A model generated the notes under the pieces. It was not told the DNA's origin. It was given only the letters and a program-made list of their open reading frames with translations, and did no database searches. Both the position numbers and the translations under genes were made by a program. A DNA stretch of 64,000 nucleotides from Clostridia bacterium (GTDB lineage: Bacteria > Bacillota > Clostridia > Oscillospirales > CAG-272), in NCBI GenBank assembly GCA_017503325.1, contig JAFVTI010000008.1, positions 1-64,000 of the forward strand, given 5' to 3'. Shown here one piece after another: positions 32,382 through 42,800 of the stretch (the first letter of the stretch is position 1; every line of letters begins with the position of its first letter).

Positions 32382-33824
32382 TTACTTATTGATCTGATAG
32401 GTGGTTCCCTCGCGGGAGTCGATCAGGGTCACGCCCTTATTCAAAAGGTAATCGCGGATGCGGTCAGCCTCTGCAAAGTTCTTTGCCTTCTTGGCAGCGG
32501 CTCTTTGATCGATCAGGGTCAGAATCTCGGCAACCAGAGGATCCTTCATGGCCTCCTCGCGTGCCAGTCTCTCGGCCTCTTCCTTCTCTGCGCGACGCTT
32601 GTCGGCGGTCTGCACCAGCTCAAGCGACAGCACGGCATCGAAATCCATGAGCAGTGCGCGCTTGGTGGCATCGTTGCACTTTGCCTTGAGCACGTCGTAA
32701 ACTGCGGTGATAGCCAAAGAGGTGTTCAGATCGTTATCCAACGCCTTGACAAAGTTTGCCTTGCCCGCCTCGAATGCCTCGGCGTCCACCTCGCCCTCGG
32801 TAGAGAGCTGCATGACGCGCGCGATCAGCTTTTCGTAAGCAACGACTGCGTTGTCCAGATTCTCCCAAGAGAATACCAGCGACTTGCGGTAGTGGGATTG
32901 CAGGCAGAACAGTCTGTATGCAAGCGGATCGTAGCCCTTGCTCTCCAGCAGAGATACGGTCAAAAATTCACCCGAGGACTTGCTCATCTTGCCGCTGTCC
33001 GTATTCAGATGCAGCACGTGGAACCAGTAATTGCACCACTTGTGGCCAACGTACGCCTCGCTCTGCGCGATCTCGTTGGTGTGGTGCGGGAACGCGTTGT
33101 CAATGCCGCCGCAATGAATGTCCAGATACTCGCCAAGATACTTCATGGAAATACCAGAGCACTCGATATGCCAGCCGGGGTAGCCGATGCCCCAGGGAGA
33201 CTCCCACTTGAGCTCCTGGTCTTCAAACTTGGACTTGGTGAACCAAAGCACGAAGTCTGCCTTGTTTCTTTTGTTCTCGTCCTTTTCTACGCCCTCGCGC
33301 ACGCCCTCTGCCAGGTCGTCCTCCGAGAAATCGTTGAAAACGTAATATTTATCCAGCTTAGCGGTGTCAAAATAGATGTTGCCGCCCGCCTCATAAGCGT
33401 ATCCCTTATCCAGAAGTCCCTGAACCAAGTCAATGAACTCCTTGATGCAGCCGGTTGCGGGCTGTACGATATCGGGGGTCTTGATGCGCAGCTTTTCGCA
33501 ATCCGCAAAAAACGCATCGGTATAGTATTGTGCGATCTCCATGACCGTTTTATGCTCGCGCTTTGCGCCCTTGAGCATCTTGTCCTCGCCCTCGTCCGCG
33601 TCACTTGTCAGGTGGCCGACGTCGGTGATATTCATAACGCGCGTGACGTCATAGCCCGCATAGCGCAGATACTTCTCCAGCACGTCCTCCATGATGTAGG
33701 TGCGCAGGTTGCCGATGTGTGCATAGTGATATACGGTAGGTCCGCAGGTGTAAATGCTGACCTTGCCCGGCTCGTGGGGCACGAATTCTTCTCTTTTATG
33801 CGAAAGTGAGTTATATAAAATCAT
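32382..33824 (-). CDS. cysS: cysteinyl-tRNA synthetase
   Basis: 480 residues. The class I signatures are clear: HIGN within YHYAHIGNLRTY (about 35-38) and KMSKS in GKMSKSSGEFL. The zinc ligands Cys28 (TCGPTVY) and Cys/His of WHIECSGIS are present. It charges tRNA-Cys with cysteine. Position between a sugar isomerase and gtrA-like gene suggests cotranscription, though cysS has its own AAGGAC ribosome site. Full length and apparently intact. Confidence 0.97.
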   Translation of the reverse strand: MILYNSLSHKREEFVPHEPGKVSIYTCGPTVYHYAHIGNLRTYIMEDVLEKYLRYAGYDVTRVMNITDVGHLTSDADEGEDKMLKGAKREHKTVMEIAQYYTDAFFADCEKLRIKTPDIVQPATGCIKEFIDLVQGLLDKGYAYEAGGNIYFDTAKLDKYYVFNDFSEDDLAEGVREGVEKDENKRNKADFVLWFTKSKFEDQELKWESPWGIGYPGWHIECSGISMKYLGEYLDIHCGGIDNAFPHHTNEIAQSEAYVGHKWCNYWFHVLHLNTDSGKMSKSSGEFLTVSLLESKGYDPLAYRLFCLQSHYRKSLVFSWENLDNAVVAYEKLIARVMQLSTEGEVDAEAFEAGKANFVKALDNDLNTSLAITAVYDVLKAKCNDATKRALLMDFDAVLSLELVQTADKRRAEKEEAERLAREEAMKDPLVAEILTLIDQRAAAKKAKNFAEADRIRDYLLNKGVTLIDSREGTTYQINK

Positions 33825-33846
33825 AGTATAGTACCGTCCTTAGTCC

Positions 33847-34716
33847 TTATTTCATAGTCTGAATCATGCGTGCGAGTGTGCGGGCTGCGCCAAGCGTGTC
33901 GGCTGCCAGCTGCTCGCGTGCTTTATCGTACATGGGCAGATGCGAGGTCTTGGTCTCAAAATCAAGCACACCGTCGTATCCCACGGTGCAAAGACCGCGC
34001 ACCACATCCTGCCAATCAACCTCGCCCGTCATGGGAACGAGATGCGAATCCTCGCCGCGATTGTCGTGCAGGTGCACAAGCGCAAGCGTTGCGCCCAATG
34101 CCTCGATCTCATGAGATTGCACAAGCCCCGCGGTATGCGCGTGCCCGGTATCCCAACAGGTGGAAAGGTTTAATTTATTGGCAATCGCCTTGATCTCCAC
34201 GGCCCGACATCCGTACAGGTGGTCGTGCTGGCTTTCCTTGACGCTTGCCATATTCTCCACCGCAAGCACCACACCGCGCTTGGCAGCAAGCTCGCAGAGC
34301 GGAGCAAGATAAGCCAGGTTTTCGGCAAACCACTCCTGCTTGGAGGTGCGACCCGAATGACGCGCGATGGGGTGAATGACCGCCGTGGGAATGCCCATCA
34401 AAGCTGCAGCCTCAATGCCCCTTGCCTGCTCGCGCGCAAAGCGCTGCATGGCGGGCTTGTCATCGGGATTTGGCATATAGAAAGGCAGGTGGCAAACAGG
34501 CAGCGACACACTCAGCGCGGCAGCGCGCGAGGCGGCGGCATACAGCACGCTTTGCCAAGCGTCATCCAGCTGTGCGATATTTTCAAGCGACACGTCAGCA
34601 GCCGCAAAGCCGCAATCATGCAGATTCTGCAGCGATGCCGAGAGCGAATAATGGCCATCGGGACACCAACCGTAAAAACGGGTGGGCACGCAAGGCGTAA
34701 AAGGCTTTACATGCAT
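33847..34716 (-). CDS. sugar phosphate isomerase/epimerase
   Basis: 289-residue xylose-isomerase-like TIM barrel. Metal-site segments visible: LPVCHLPFYMP, AVIHPIARHSG, LAVENM, CWDTGHAHTAG, LVHLHDNRG and LDFETKT. Probably a cytoplasmic epimerase or hydrolase of unknown sugar. ATG at 34716 follows AAAGGAG. First gene of the isomerase, cysS, gtrA unit. Promoter TTGACA (34779-34784), 17 bp, TATAAT (34756-34761). Confidence 0.85.
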   Translation of the reverse strand: MHVKPFTPCVPTRFYGWCPDGHYSLSASLQNLHDCGFAAADVSLENIAQLDDAWQSVLYAAASRAAALSVSLPVCHLPFYMPNPDDKPAMQRFAREQARGIEAAALMGIPTAVIHPIARHSGRTSKQEWFAENLAYLAPLCELAAKRGVVLAVENMASVKESQHDHLYGCRAVEIKAIANKLNLSTCWDTGHAHTAGLVQSHEIEALGATLALVHLHDNRGEDSHLVPMTGEVDWQDVVRGLCTVGYDGVLDFETKTSHLPMYDKAREQLAADTLGAARTLARMIQTMK

Positions 34717-34755
34717 AGCACATCTCCTTTCTGATATTTGATACTTCATCATATT

Positions 34756-34784
34756 ATTATATCAAATCCCATAGCGTTTGTCAA
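34756..34784 (-). promoter_or_regulatory. promoter of the isomerase-cysS unit
   Basis: Consensus TTGACA-17-TATAAT on the minus strand. Confidence 0.8.
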
Positions 34785-34803
34785 CCGTAAGGAACAAGTC
34801 ATT

Positions 34804-35300
34804 GCGAAAGTTTTTGATCACTTCCCCCAACGGACCACCTTTACAGGATGAAGTTTGGATCGAGCCTTTTCAAAGGCTCGCGCGGGTGGAGGGCGCGAAG
34901 CCCTCCTCGCCTCCGCAGAGGCGAAAAATCATACTCGCCATTTCAATTCGCGCAGCGAATTACTGGTTCTTTCTTTGTGGCTGCTTGCTCAAAGAAAGAA
35001 CGGAGCGATTTTTCGCAATGTTACGCGTCCTAATTCATTCCGTACTTTTTCTTGGCTATGTAGCCGCAAGAAAGAAGCACATATTTGCTCCGCAAATTAA
35101 AGAACGGCGGATATCGGGGCGCTGCCGTTTGACTTTTGAATGCTGAATTTTACAAAAATTCAGCATTGGGTGGCGTCACTAACACTCGAACGCACAACAA
35201 CATTCACACGCCACCATGCCTTTCTGAAAAAGGCGGGCGAAAACTTTCATCCTGTGAGAGGGATCCGCTTGGGGGAAGCGGGCGAAAACTTTCATCCAAA
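34804..35300 (-). repeat. compound palindromic repeat R1
   Basis: First of four related elements. The core GTAACATTG..CTCCGTTCTTTCTTTG is at 34991-35036 on the minus strand. Left arm: GAGCCTTTTCAAAGGCTC, GAGGGCGCGAAGCCCTC and CGCCTCCGCAGAGGCG hairpins. The right arm is degenerate but ends in inverted CGAAAACTTTCATCC copies near 35230-35300. It occupies the whole intergenic stretch; no gene is visible in it. Confidence 0.7.
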
Positions 35301-35333
35301 AAAAGCAAACCCGCTGCCACGGCAGCGGGTTTC
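35297..35333 (-). terminator. terminator of the microprotein pair
   Basis: AAACCCGCTGCC and GGCAGCGGGTTT pair around a short loop; on the minus strand GCTTTTTTTG follows. Confidence 0.75.
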
Positions 35334-35356
35334 TTAATCTTTATGATTGTGTCTCA

Positions 35357-35533
35357 TCACTGGTTGCTCTTCGACAGCCCGATTACAATGCTTTCGGGAC
35401 TGATATAAGCCTCTTGGTTGGGAGTGCCTGTTTTAGGGTCGTAATGATTGCTTTGATCATTGAACCAAGACTCCTGCTTCTTTTCCTCTTCAACCTTCTT
35501 CTTTTTACCGAAAATCTTCTTGAAAATATTCAT
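35357..35533 (-). CDS. microprotein B (MNIFKK family)
   Basis: 58 residues. N-terminal amphipathic basic stretch MNIFKKIFGKKKK, a short Glu/Lys linker, then W-F-N-D and a polar tail. Paralogous to the next upstream gene (35574-35741): same start MNIFKKxF, same basic/acidic alternation, an aromatic-Asn motif. ATG at 35533 follows AAGGAGG. No signal peptide. Function unknown; see the finding for alternatives. Confidence 0.72.
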   Translation of the reverse strand: MNIFKKIFGKKKKVEEEKKQESWFNDQSNHYDPKTGTPNQEAYISPESIVIGLSKSNQ

Positions 35534-35573
35534 GGCAGACCTCCTTGTCATACATTTTTCCTTTTAAACGATA

Positions 35574-35741
35574 TCAGTTCTGCGCAATGTCCATCGTGAT
35601 CGTGCATTCCATCGAGTTATCACCGGGCAGTATCTCGGAGTGTCCCAATGAACCTTCGTGCGCGTTGTTGTACCAGCACTCCTCTTTTTCTTCCTTTTCT
35701 TTCTTTTTGAAAATGCTGAAAAATTTCTTGAAGATATTCAT
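35574..35741 (-). CDS. microprotein A (MNIFKK family)
   Basis: 55 residues. MNIFKKFFSIFKKKEKEEKE forms a basic amphipathic helix followed by CWYNN and a polar, acidic tail. ATG at 35741 follows TAGGAGG. Same strand as and 40 bases before its paralogue. The two are probably cotranscribed and arose by tandem duplication. No known family recognised. Confidence 0.72.
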   Translation of the reverse strand: MNIFKKFFSIFKKKEKEEKEECWYNNAHEGSLGHSEILPGDNSMECTITMDIAQN

Positions 35742-35812
35742 AACTGACCTCCTATGATCTTTCCTTAATTTCATTTTATCACCCCGCTCTGCGATTGTCA
35801 AGACTTCCCCGC

Positions 35813-35848
35813 AAAAAATGCACCCCTGCACTTTCGTGCAAGGGTGCG
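35813..35848 (-). terminator. terminator of ppdK
   Basis: GCACCCTTGCAC and GTGCAGGGGTGC stem on the minus strand, loop GAAA, then ATTTTTTG. Confidence 0.8.
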
Positions 35849-35881
35849 ATTTCTATATTGCTTTTTGGTAATTACTTAAAA

Positions 35882-38503
35882 TTACTTCAGAGCAGCCTGT
35901 GCAGCAGCCAGTCTTGCGATCGGAACGCGGAAAGGCGAGCAGGAAACGTAGTCCAGGCCAAGGGTATGGCAGAACTCTACGGATGTGGGGTCACCACCGT
36001 GCTCACCGCAGATACCGATGTGCAGCTTGGAGTTGTTAGCGCGGCCGTCGGTGCAAGCCATCTTCATCAGCTTACCAACACCGGTCTGGTCCAGCTTTGC
36101 AAAGGGATCGTTCTCGAAGATCTTGCTGTCATAGTAAGCGCCCAGGAACTTGCCTGCGTCGTCACGGGAGAAGCCGAAGGTCATCTGAGTCAGGTCGTTG
36201 GTACCGAAGCAGAAGAAGTCAGCGTTCTGTGCGATCTCATCAGCGGTCAGGCATGCACGAGGAATCTCGATCATGGTACCAACCTCATACTTCAGCTCTA
36301 CGCCTGCAGCAGCGATCTCAGCGTCAGCAGTAGCAACAACGACGTTCTTGACGTACTTGAGCTCCTTGACTTCGCCTACCAGAGGAATCATGATCTCGGG
36401 AACCATGTTCCACTCGGGATGGTTCTTCTGAACGTTGATTGCTGCGCGGATAACAGCCTTGGTCTGCATCTTTGCGATCTCGGGATAGGTTACAGCCAGA
36501 CGGCAGCCACGGTGACCCATCATGGGGTTGAACTCGTGCAGGCTCTGGATGATAGCCTTGATCTGCTCAACGGTCTTGCCCTGGGTGTTAGCCAGCAGCG
36601 CGATCTCTTCCTCAGTGGTGGGAACGAACTCGTGCAGAGGGGGATCCAGGAAACGGATGCAAACGGGAGTGCCCTCGAGAGCCTCGTAGATCTTCTCGAA
36701 GTCGCCCTGCTGATAAGGCAGGATCTTCTCAAGCGCTACTTCGCGCTCTTCAGCGGTGTCGGAGCAGATCATCTCACGGAAAGCAGCAATTCTGTTTGCC
36801 TCGAAGAACATGTGCTCGGTACGGCAAAGACCGATACCCTCAGCGCCCAGCTCGCGAGCCTTCTTAGCGTCTGCGGGAGTATCAGCGTTGGTTCTTACCT
36901 TCAGGGTGCGGAACTTGTCAGCCCAGCCCATGATGGTGCCGAAGTTACCGGAGATCTCAGCGTCAACGGTGGGAATGATACCGTCGTAGATCTTACCGGT
37001 GGAACCGTCGATAGAAATATAGTCGCCCTCAACGTAGGTCTTGCCTGCGAGAGTGAACTTCTTGTTTTCCTCGTCCATAGCGATCTCGCCACAGCCGGAA
37101 ACGCAGCACTTACCCATACCACGAGCAACAACTGCTGCGTGAGAGGTCATACCGCCGCGAACGGTCAGGATACCCTGGGATGCCTTCATACCGGTGATAT
37201 CCTCGGGAGAGGTCTCCAGACGAACCAGAACAACCTTCTTGCCGGCAGCGTGCCAAGCCTCAGCGTCCTCTGCGGAGAAGACGATCTGACCGCAAGCAGC
37301 ACCGGGAGAAGCGCCCAGACCCTTACCTACAGGGTTAGCAGCCTTCAGAGCCTTAGCGTCGAACTGGGGATGCAGCAGAGTGTCAAGGTTTCTGGGGTCG
37401 ATCATCAGAACAGCCTCAGCCTCGGTCTTGTGACCCTCAGCTACCAGGTCAACTGCGATCTGCAGAGCTGCGGGAGCAGTTCTCTTACCGTTACGGGTCT
37501 GGAGCATGTAGAGCTTACCGTGCTCAACGGTGAACTCCATGTCCTGCATATCGTGATAGTGGTTCTCGAGGATCTCGCAAACCTTAACGAACTGAGCATA
37601 TGCCTCGGGGAACTTCTCAGCCATCTGAGCGATGGGCATGGGAGTACGAACGCCTGCTACAACGTCCTCGCCCTGAGCGTTAGTCAAAAACTCACCCATC
37701 AGCTTCTTTTCGCCGGTGGAGGGGTCACGGGTAAATGCAACACCGGTACCACAGTCATCACCCATGTTACCGAATGCCATTGCCTGTACGTTTACTGCAG
37801 TACCCCAAGAGTAGGGAATGTCGTTGTCACGTCTGTAAACGTTTGCACGGGGGTTGTCCCAAGAACGGAATACTGCCTTAACAGCACCCATGAGCTGTTC
37901 CTTGGGGTCGGAGGGGAAGTCGGTGCCGATCTTAGCCTTGTACTCAGCCTTGAACTGGTTAGCCAGCTCCTTGAGGTCCTCAGCGGTCAGCTCAACGTCA
38001 AGCTTAACGCCCTTCTCTTCCTTCATCTTGTCAATCAGTTCCTCGAAGTACTTCTTGCCGACTTCCATAACGACGTCGGAGTACATCTGGATAAATCTTC
38101 TGTAGCAGTCATAAGCCCAACGAGCGTTGCCCGACTTCTGAGCCATAACCTCAACAACCTGCTCATTCAGACCCAGGTTCAGAATGGTATCCATCATACC
38201 GGGCATGGATGCGCGCGCACCGGAACGAACGGAAACCAGCAGAGGATTCTCGAGATCGCCGAACTTCTTGCCGGTCACTTCTTCCATCTTTACGATGTAC
38301 TCGTTGATCTCAGCCATGATTTCGGGGTTGATCTGTCTGCCGTCCTCGTAGTACTGGGTGCAAGCCTCGGTAGTGATAGTGAAGCCCTGGGGTACGGGAA
38401 GACCAATGTTGGTCATCTCTGCAAGGTTCGCGCCCTTACCGCCCAGCAGCTCACGCATGCTTGCGTTGCCTTCTGTAAACAGGTAGCAATACTTCTTTGC
38501 CAT
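35882..38503 (-). CDS. ppdK: pyruvate, phosphate dikinase
   Basis: 873 residues, full length. It interconverts pyruvate, ATP and Pi with PEP, AMP and PPi. N-terminal ATP-grasp domain (SVRSGARASMPGMMD, about 90-105), the phosphohistidine domain with TSHAAVVARGMGKCCV (catalytic His about 455), and the C-terminal PEP/pyruvate barrel with CGEHGGDP (about 830). Highly biased codons suggest strong expression. Monocistronic, own promoter and terminator. Typical glycolytic or gluconeogenic enzyme of anaerobic clostridia. Confidence 0.97.
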   Translation of the reverse strand: MAKKYCYLFTEGNASMRELLGGKGANLAEMTNIGLPVPQGFTITTEACTQYYEDGRQINPEIMAEINEYIVKMEEVTGKKFGDLENPLLVSVRSGARASMPGMMDTILNLGLNEQVVEVMAQKSGNARWAYDCYRRFIQMYSDVVMEVGKKYFEELIDKMKEEKGVKLDVELTAEDLKELANQFKAEYKAKIGTDFPSDPKEQLMGAVKAVFRSWDNPRANVYRRDNDIPYSWGTAVNVQAMAFGNMGDDCGTGVAFTRDPSTGEKKLMGEFLTNAQGEDVVAGVRTPMPIAQMAEKFPEAYAQFVKVCEILENHYHDMQDMEFTVEHGKLYMLQTRNGKRTAPAALQIAVDLVAEGHKTEAEAVLMIDPRNLDTLLHPQFDAKALKAANPVGKGLGASPGAACGQIVFSAEDAEAWHAAGKKVVLVRLETSPEDITGMKASQGILTVRGGMTSHAAVVARGMGKCCVSGCGEIAMDEENKKFTLAGKTYVEGDYISIDGSTGKIYDGIIPTVDAEISGNFGTIMGWADKFRTLKVRTNADTPADAKKARELGAEGIGLCRTEHMFFEANRIAAFREMICSDTAEEREVALEKILPYQQGDFEKIYEALEGTPVCIRFLDPPLHEFVPTTEEEIALLANTQGKTVEQIKAIIQSLHEFNPMMGHRGCRLAVTYPEIAKMQTKAVIRAAINVQKNHPEWNMVPEIMIPLVGEVKELKYVKNVVVATADAEIAAAGVELKYEVGTMIEIPRACLTADEIAQNADFFCFGTNDLTQMTFGFSRDDAGKFLGAYYDSKIFENDPFAKLDQTGVGKLMKMACTDGRANNSKLHIGICGEHGGDPTSVEFCHTLGLDYVSCSPFRVPIARLAAAQAALK

Positions 38504-38601
38504 GTAGGTAATACCTCCATAATATAAAAATTTTTTATAAACGTAGCTTTTGGCCGCAAAAAAGCTATACCGGAACGGTTGACCCTTTTACGGCATTGTT
38601 C

Positions 38602-38630
38602 ATTATAACATAATTCCCCTTTTCGGACAA
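38602..38630 (-). promoter_or_regulatory. promoter of ppdK
   Basis: TTGTCC (38625-38630), 17 bp, TATAAT (38602-38607) on the minus strand. About 100 bases of leader precede the ATG. Confidence 0.7.
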
Positions 38631-38702
38631 GTTCTTTCAAATATTTATTCCTTTCTTATTTGTAAACTTTTTTTGAACTCGGTCACAATGCACAAAAAAC
38701 CT

Positions 38703-38731
38703 TTGACAGGGGCGGCTTTTTCGTTTATAAT
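38703..38731 (+). promoter_or_regulatory. promoter of pth
   Basis: Full-consensus TTGACA (38703-38708), 17 bp, TATAAT (38726-38731). Confidence 0.85.
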
Positions 38732-38806
38732 ATAGTGCGATATATGAATTTGGAGGCGAGGGAGTTTTTCTCTCGCTTTATGGTCATTTGCAAGGAAAGG
38801 AATTTT

Positions 38807-39448
38807 ATGGCAGACATTTTTGATATTTTCAAGAAAATAGAGAAGGAAAAGACGGCCTCGGGGCCGATTTCGTACATCATCGTAGGCCTTGGCAACCCGG
38901 GCAAGGATTACGAGCTGACAAGACACAACGCGGGCTTTTTGTGCATGGATTACATTGCAGCCAAGTGCGGCGTGCAGGTAAACAAAGCCAAGTTCAATGC
39001 GCTTGTGGGCGAGGCGACCATCGGTGGCGTACGCTGCTTACTGGTCAAGCCGCAGACCTTTATGAACCTTTCGGGCACGGCAGTGCTGCAGGCGGCGGAC
39101 TTTTACAAGATCCCCCCCGAGAGGATTTTAGTATTATCGGATGACGTGAATCTGGACGTAGGGCGCATGCGTTTGCGCGCCAAGGGCTCTGCGGGCGGCC
39201 AGAAAGGCTTGGAGAATATCATTTTGCGACTGGGCTCGGAGGATTTTCCGAGACTGCGCATGGGCGTGGGCAAGAAGCCGCACCCGGATTTTGACATGAA
39301 GGACTGGGTGCTGTCGGAATTTGGCAAGCAGGATCAGAAGATGCTGTTCTCTTGCTTTGAGACGGCGTACGAGGGCATCGTCAAGCTGCTGAACGGCAAA
39401 TTCGAGGACGCCCAGATGCAGTGCAATAGCCACGTTTATAAGGAGTAA
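38807..39448 (+). CDS. pth: peptidyl-tRNA hydrolase
   Basis: 213 residues, including an extra ~22-residue N-terminal stretch (ADIFDIFKKIEKEKTASGP) before the usual YIIVGLGNPG. Catalytic His in ELTRHNAGF, Asn in PQTFMNLSG, Asp in LSDDVNL, GSAGGQKGLENII loop. It frees tRNA from peptidyl-tRNA. ATG at 38807 follows AAAGGAA. Gene order pth then mfd is typical of Firmicutes. Confidence 0.96.
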   Translation: MADIFDIFKKIEKEKTASGPISYIIVGLGNPGKDYELTRHNAGFLCMDYIAAKCGVQVNKAKFNALVGEATIGGVRCLLVKPQTFMNLSGTAVLQAADFYKIPPERILVLSDDVNLDVGRMRLRAKGSAGGQKGLENIILRLGSEDFPRLRMGVGKKPHPDFDMKDWVLSEFGKQDQKMLFSCFETAYEGIVKLLNGKFEDAQMQCNSHVYKE

Positions 39449-39474
39449 CGCGCTTTCTTGCGAAAGCTTAGCAC

Positions 39475-39842
39475 CACTTTCACCCAAACGGATCACTCCC
39501 ACAGAATGAAAGTTTTTGATCGACCTTTTTTCAAAAAGGTCGCGGATTCCAAGGGCGGCGCCCTTGGTCGCCTCCGCAGAGGCGAAACTTATTCTCGGCG
39601 TTTCAATTCGCGAAGCGAATTACTGGTTCATTTTCTTTGCGCCAGCGGTGTCAAAGAAAAGAATGGAATGAATTAGGACGTGTAACATTGAGGAAGGTCT
39701 CTCCGTTCTTTCTTTGGAGCAGTAGGCCAAAGAAAGAACCAAAGAAAGGCCGTAAAAAGATTTCGCCTCTGCGGAGGCGACGAGGGCTCTGCCCTCGACC
39801 TGCGAGCCTTTGAAAAGGCTCGACCCAAACTTCATGAGTGAC
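39475..39842 (+). repeat. compound palindromic repeat R2
   Basis: Core TAGGACGTGTAACATTG then CTCCGTTCTTTCTTTGG at 39672-39716 in plus orientation. Left: GACCTTTTTTCAAAAAGGTC, AAGGGCGGCGCCCTT, CGCCTCCGCAGAGGCG, then TTTTCTTTG..CAAAGAAAA. Right: CTTTCTTTGG..CCAAAGAAAG, CGCCTCTGCGGAGGCG, GAGGGCTCTGCCCTC, GAGCCTTTGAAAAGGCTC. It fills the gap between pth and mfd; no gene. Confidence 0.75.
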
Positions 39843-39885
39843 ACTTAACCGAACCGAAACTTAACCACAGACATAAGGAAAATCT

Positions 39886-42800
39886 ATGAATTTACTCACC
39901 GATGCCATTCGTCTGGATGGCGAATACGAGCAGCTGTTCGCTGCCGTCAAACGCGGCTTTCGTGACAAAGCACTCCCCTTGCTCGCCAACGGTCTTTGCG
40001 AGGGCGCTTCCGACGCTTTCGTCACTTCCCTTTTAAGGGACGCCGCCTCCCTCACTCCCTCCCCCGCACTCATCGTTTGCGCCGAGGAAAAGGAGTGCTT
40101 ACGCGTAAAGGATATGCTCTCCCTCTTCGGCATTACCGCCGCCTTTTATCCCGTGCGCGATCTTACCTTTTATAACATCTCCGCCTCGCATGAATACGAG
40201 CACGAGCGCATTCGCGTGCTCTCGGGTATTCTTTCGGGGGCTTTTGACGCGGTTATCACCACGCCCGATGCCATGCTTGGCTATACCATTCCCGCAGAGC
40301 GTCTGCAGGATGCTACCCTGACCCTGGATTTCGACACCCGCATCGAGCCCGACGACCTCTGCCTGCGCCTAGTCGAGGCAGGATACGCCCGCGTGGACAT
40401 GGTGGACGGTGCAGGCCAATTCGCCCGCCGCGGCGGCATTGTGGACGTCTATCCCCCCATGGGCACGTTTGTCGATGAGGACGGAAAGGAGATCGGCGGT
40501 GCGCACCCCTTGCGCATTGAACTCTTTGACGATGAGATCGACCGCATGGTGTTCTTTGACATCGACTCCCAGCGCACCGTGACCGCCATTACCTCCGCCA
40601 CCATTCCTCCCGCGCGCGAAATTTTGTGCGACGAGGGTTCACGCAAGGCATTGGCCAAGGCCATCAAGGATCGCCTGCGCACCTGCCGCGACGACGAGGC
40701 GCGCCAAACGCTCTCCGCCGAGCTTGCATCTCTTGGCACGGGTGAGAATGACAGTGCGTCCGAACTTCACTTCATTGACAAATACATTTCCTTAATATAT
40801 CCCGAGCGCGTCTCGCTGACCGACTACTTTGAGCGCAAGCCGCTGATCTTAGTACGCTCCACCTCGGCGGTGAACGACCGTCTCAAGGCCTCTGCCAAGC
40901 AGATGGATATGACCGTGACCGAGCTGATGGAATCGGGTACGATTTCCTCGACCTATACCGAATATCAGAAAGCCCCCGTGGAATTCGAGCGTTTTCTTGA
41001 CAAGGGCGTGACCGTGCACGTGGATTCCCTTTCCTACGGCATGTCGGGCAAACGCCTGGGCGGCATATTCGGCTTCCGCACGCGTCACATGGTCTCGTAT
41101 GCTGAGAATTTTGCGCTGCTTTGCGAGGATCTGACCGGATATATGCGCGGCGGCTACCGCACGGTGGTCATGACCGAGAACGAAACAGCCGCCAAAAACC
41201 TTGCCGACATGCTCTCGGAGCACGGCTTTGACACGGTGGTGGAATCCGCCAAGCGTTCGCTCTCGGCAACCGATCTCAAAAAGGAAGAGATCACCATCGT
41301 CTGGCGCAATTTCTTATTTGGCTACGAGCTGATCACGCCCCGCATCGCGCTTCTCTCCACCAACCCCGACGGCAAGACCGCCACGCTCTCGGTGCAATCC
41401 AAGCCCGCTCGCAAGAAAAAGCAGCGCGAGGGCACGGCAGCCATTCTCTCCTACGCCGACCTGTGCGAGGGCGACTACGTGGTGCACGAGACCTACGGCA
41501 TCGGTATTTACACAGGCATTGAAACGCTGAGCACCTCGGGTGCCAAGCGTGATTACATCGGCATCAAATACGCAGGTGCCGATAAGCTTTACATTCCCGT
41601 GGAAAAGCTGGACATGGTATCCAAATACATCGGCGCACGCGCCGACGACGGCACGGTCAAGCTCTCCAAGTTCGGCACCGATGGCTGGCAAAAGGCCAAG
41701 ACCCGCGCCAAGGCCGCTGTCAAGGACATGGCAAAGGAGCTGATCCAGCTCTACGCGCAGCGCATGCGCGTCCAGGGGCACGCCTTCCCGCCCGACGAGG
41801 ATTTCCAGCGCGACTTTGAGGCCGCCTTTGCATACAGCGAGACCGAAAGTCAGCTGGACGCGGCCGAGGACATCAAGCGCGACATGGAAAAGCCTGTTCC
41901 CATGGATCGCCTTTTGTGCGGCGACGTGGGCTACGGAAAGACCGAGGTTGCCTTCCGTGCAGCCTACAAGGCTATTCTGGGCGGTAAGCAGGTGGCGCTC
42001 CTGGTACCCACCACCATTCTTGCCCTGCAGCATTTCCAGACAGCCACCGCGCGCATGCGCGCCTTTGGCGTCAATATTGACATGGTCTCCCGCTTCCGCA
42101 CGCCCAAGCAGCAGGAGCAGATCTTGCGTCGCCTTGAGCGCGGTGATCTTGACATGATCATCGGCACGCACCGCCTTTTGGGCAAGGACGTGAAATTCAA
42201 GGATCTCGGGCTTCTGATCGTAGACGAGGAGCAACGCTTTGGCGTGGCGCAAAAGGAAAAGCTCAAGCAACTTGCAGGCAACATTGACGTGCTCTCGCTC
42301 TCGGCGACCCCCATTCCCCGCACGCTCAACATGGCCATGGGCGGCATTCGCGACATCTCGGTGCTGGATCAGGCACCCGGCAACCGTCTGCCCGTGCAGA
42401 CCTACGTGCTGGAGCACGACCCGCTGATCGTGCTTGAGGCCATCCGCAAGGAGCTGCGCCGCGGCGGTCAGGTATTCTATCTGCACAACGTCGTGGAAAG
42501 CATCGACGGCGTGGCTGCAGAGCTTGCAAAGCAGATCCCCGACGCGCGCATTACCGTAGCGCACGGCAAGATGGACAAGGAAACGCTGGAGGACATCTGG
42601 GAAAAGATGATCCGCGGCGAGATCGACATTCTGGTCTGCACCACCATCATTGAGACCGGCGTGGACGTGCCCAACGCAAACACGCTGATCGTGGACAACG
42701 CGCACAGACTGGGACTTTCCCAGCTGCACCAGCTGCGCGGACGCATCGGACGCAGCGCGCGCCGCGCCTACGCATACTTCACCTATCCCGTAGACCGTGC

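Noticed and set aside
31965..33809. 614-codon plus-strand frame opposite cysS
   Set aside because: Shadow of cysS and the gtrA-like gene, caused by biased codon use.
35357..35741. Bacteriocin operon
   Set aside because: No modification, immunity or export gene adjoins the microproteins, so only a speculative note is kept.
35795..38527. 910-codon plus-strand reading frame opposite ppdK
   Set aside because: It is the antisense shadow of the highly conserved ppdK; the translation has no known features and no ribosome site.
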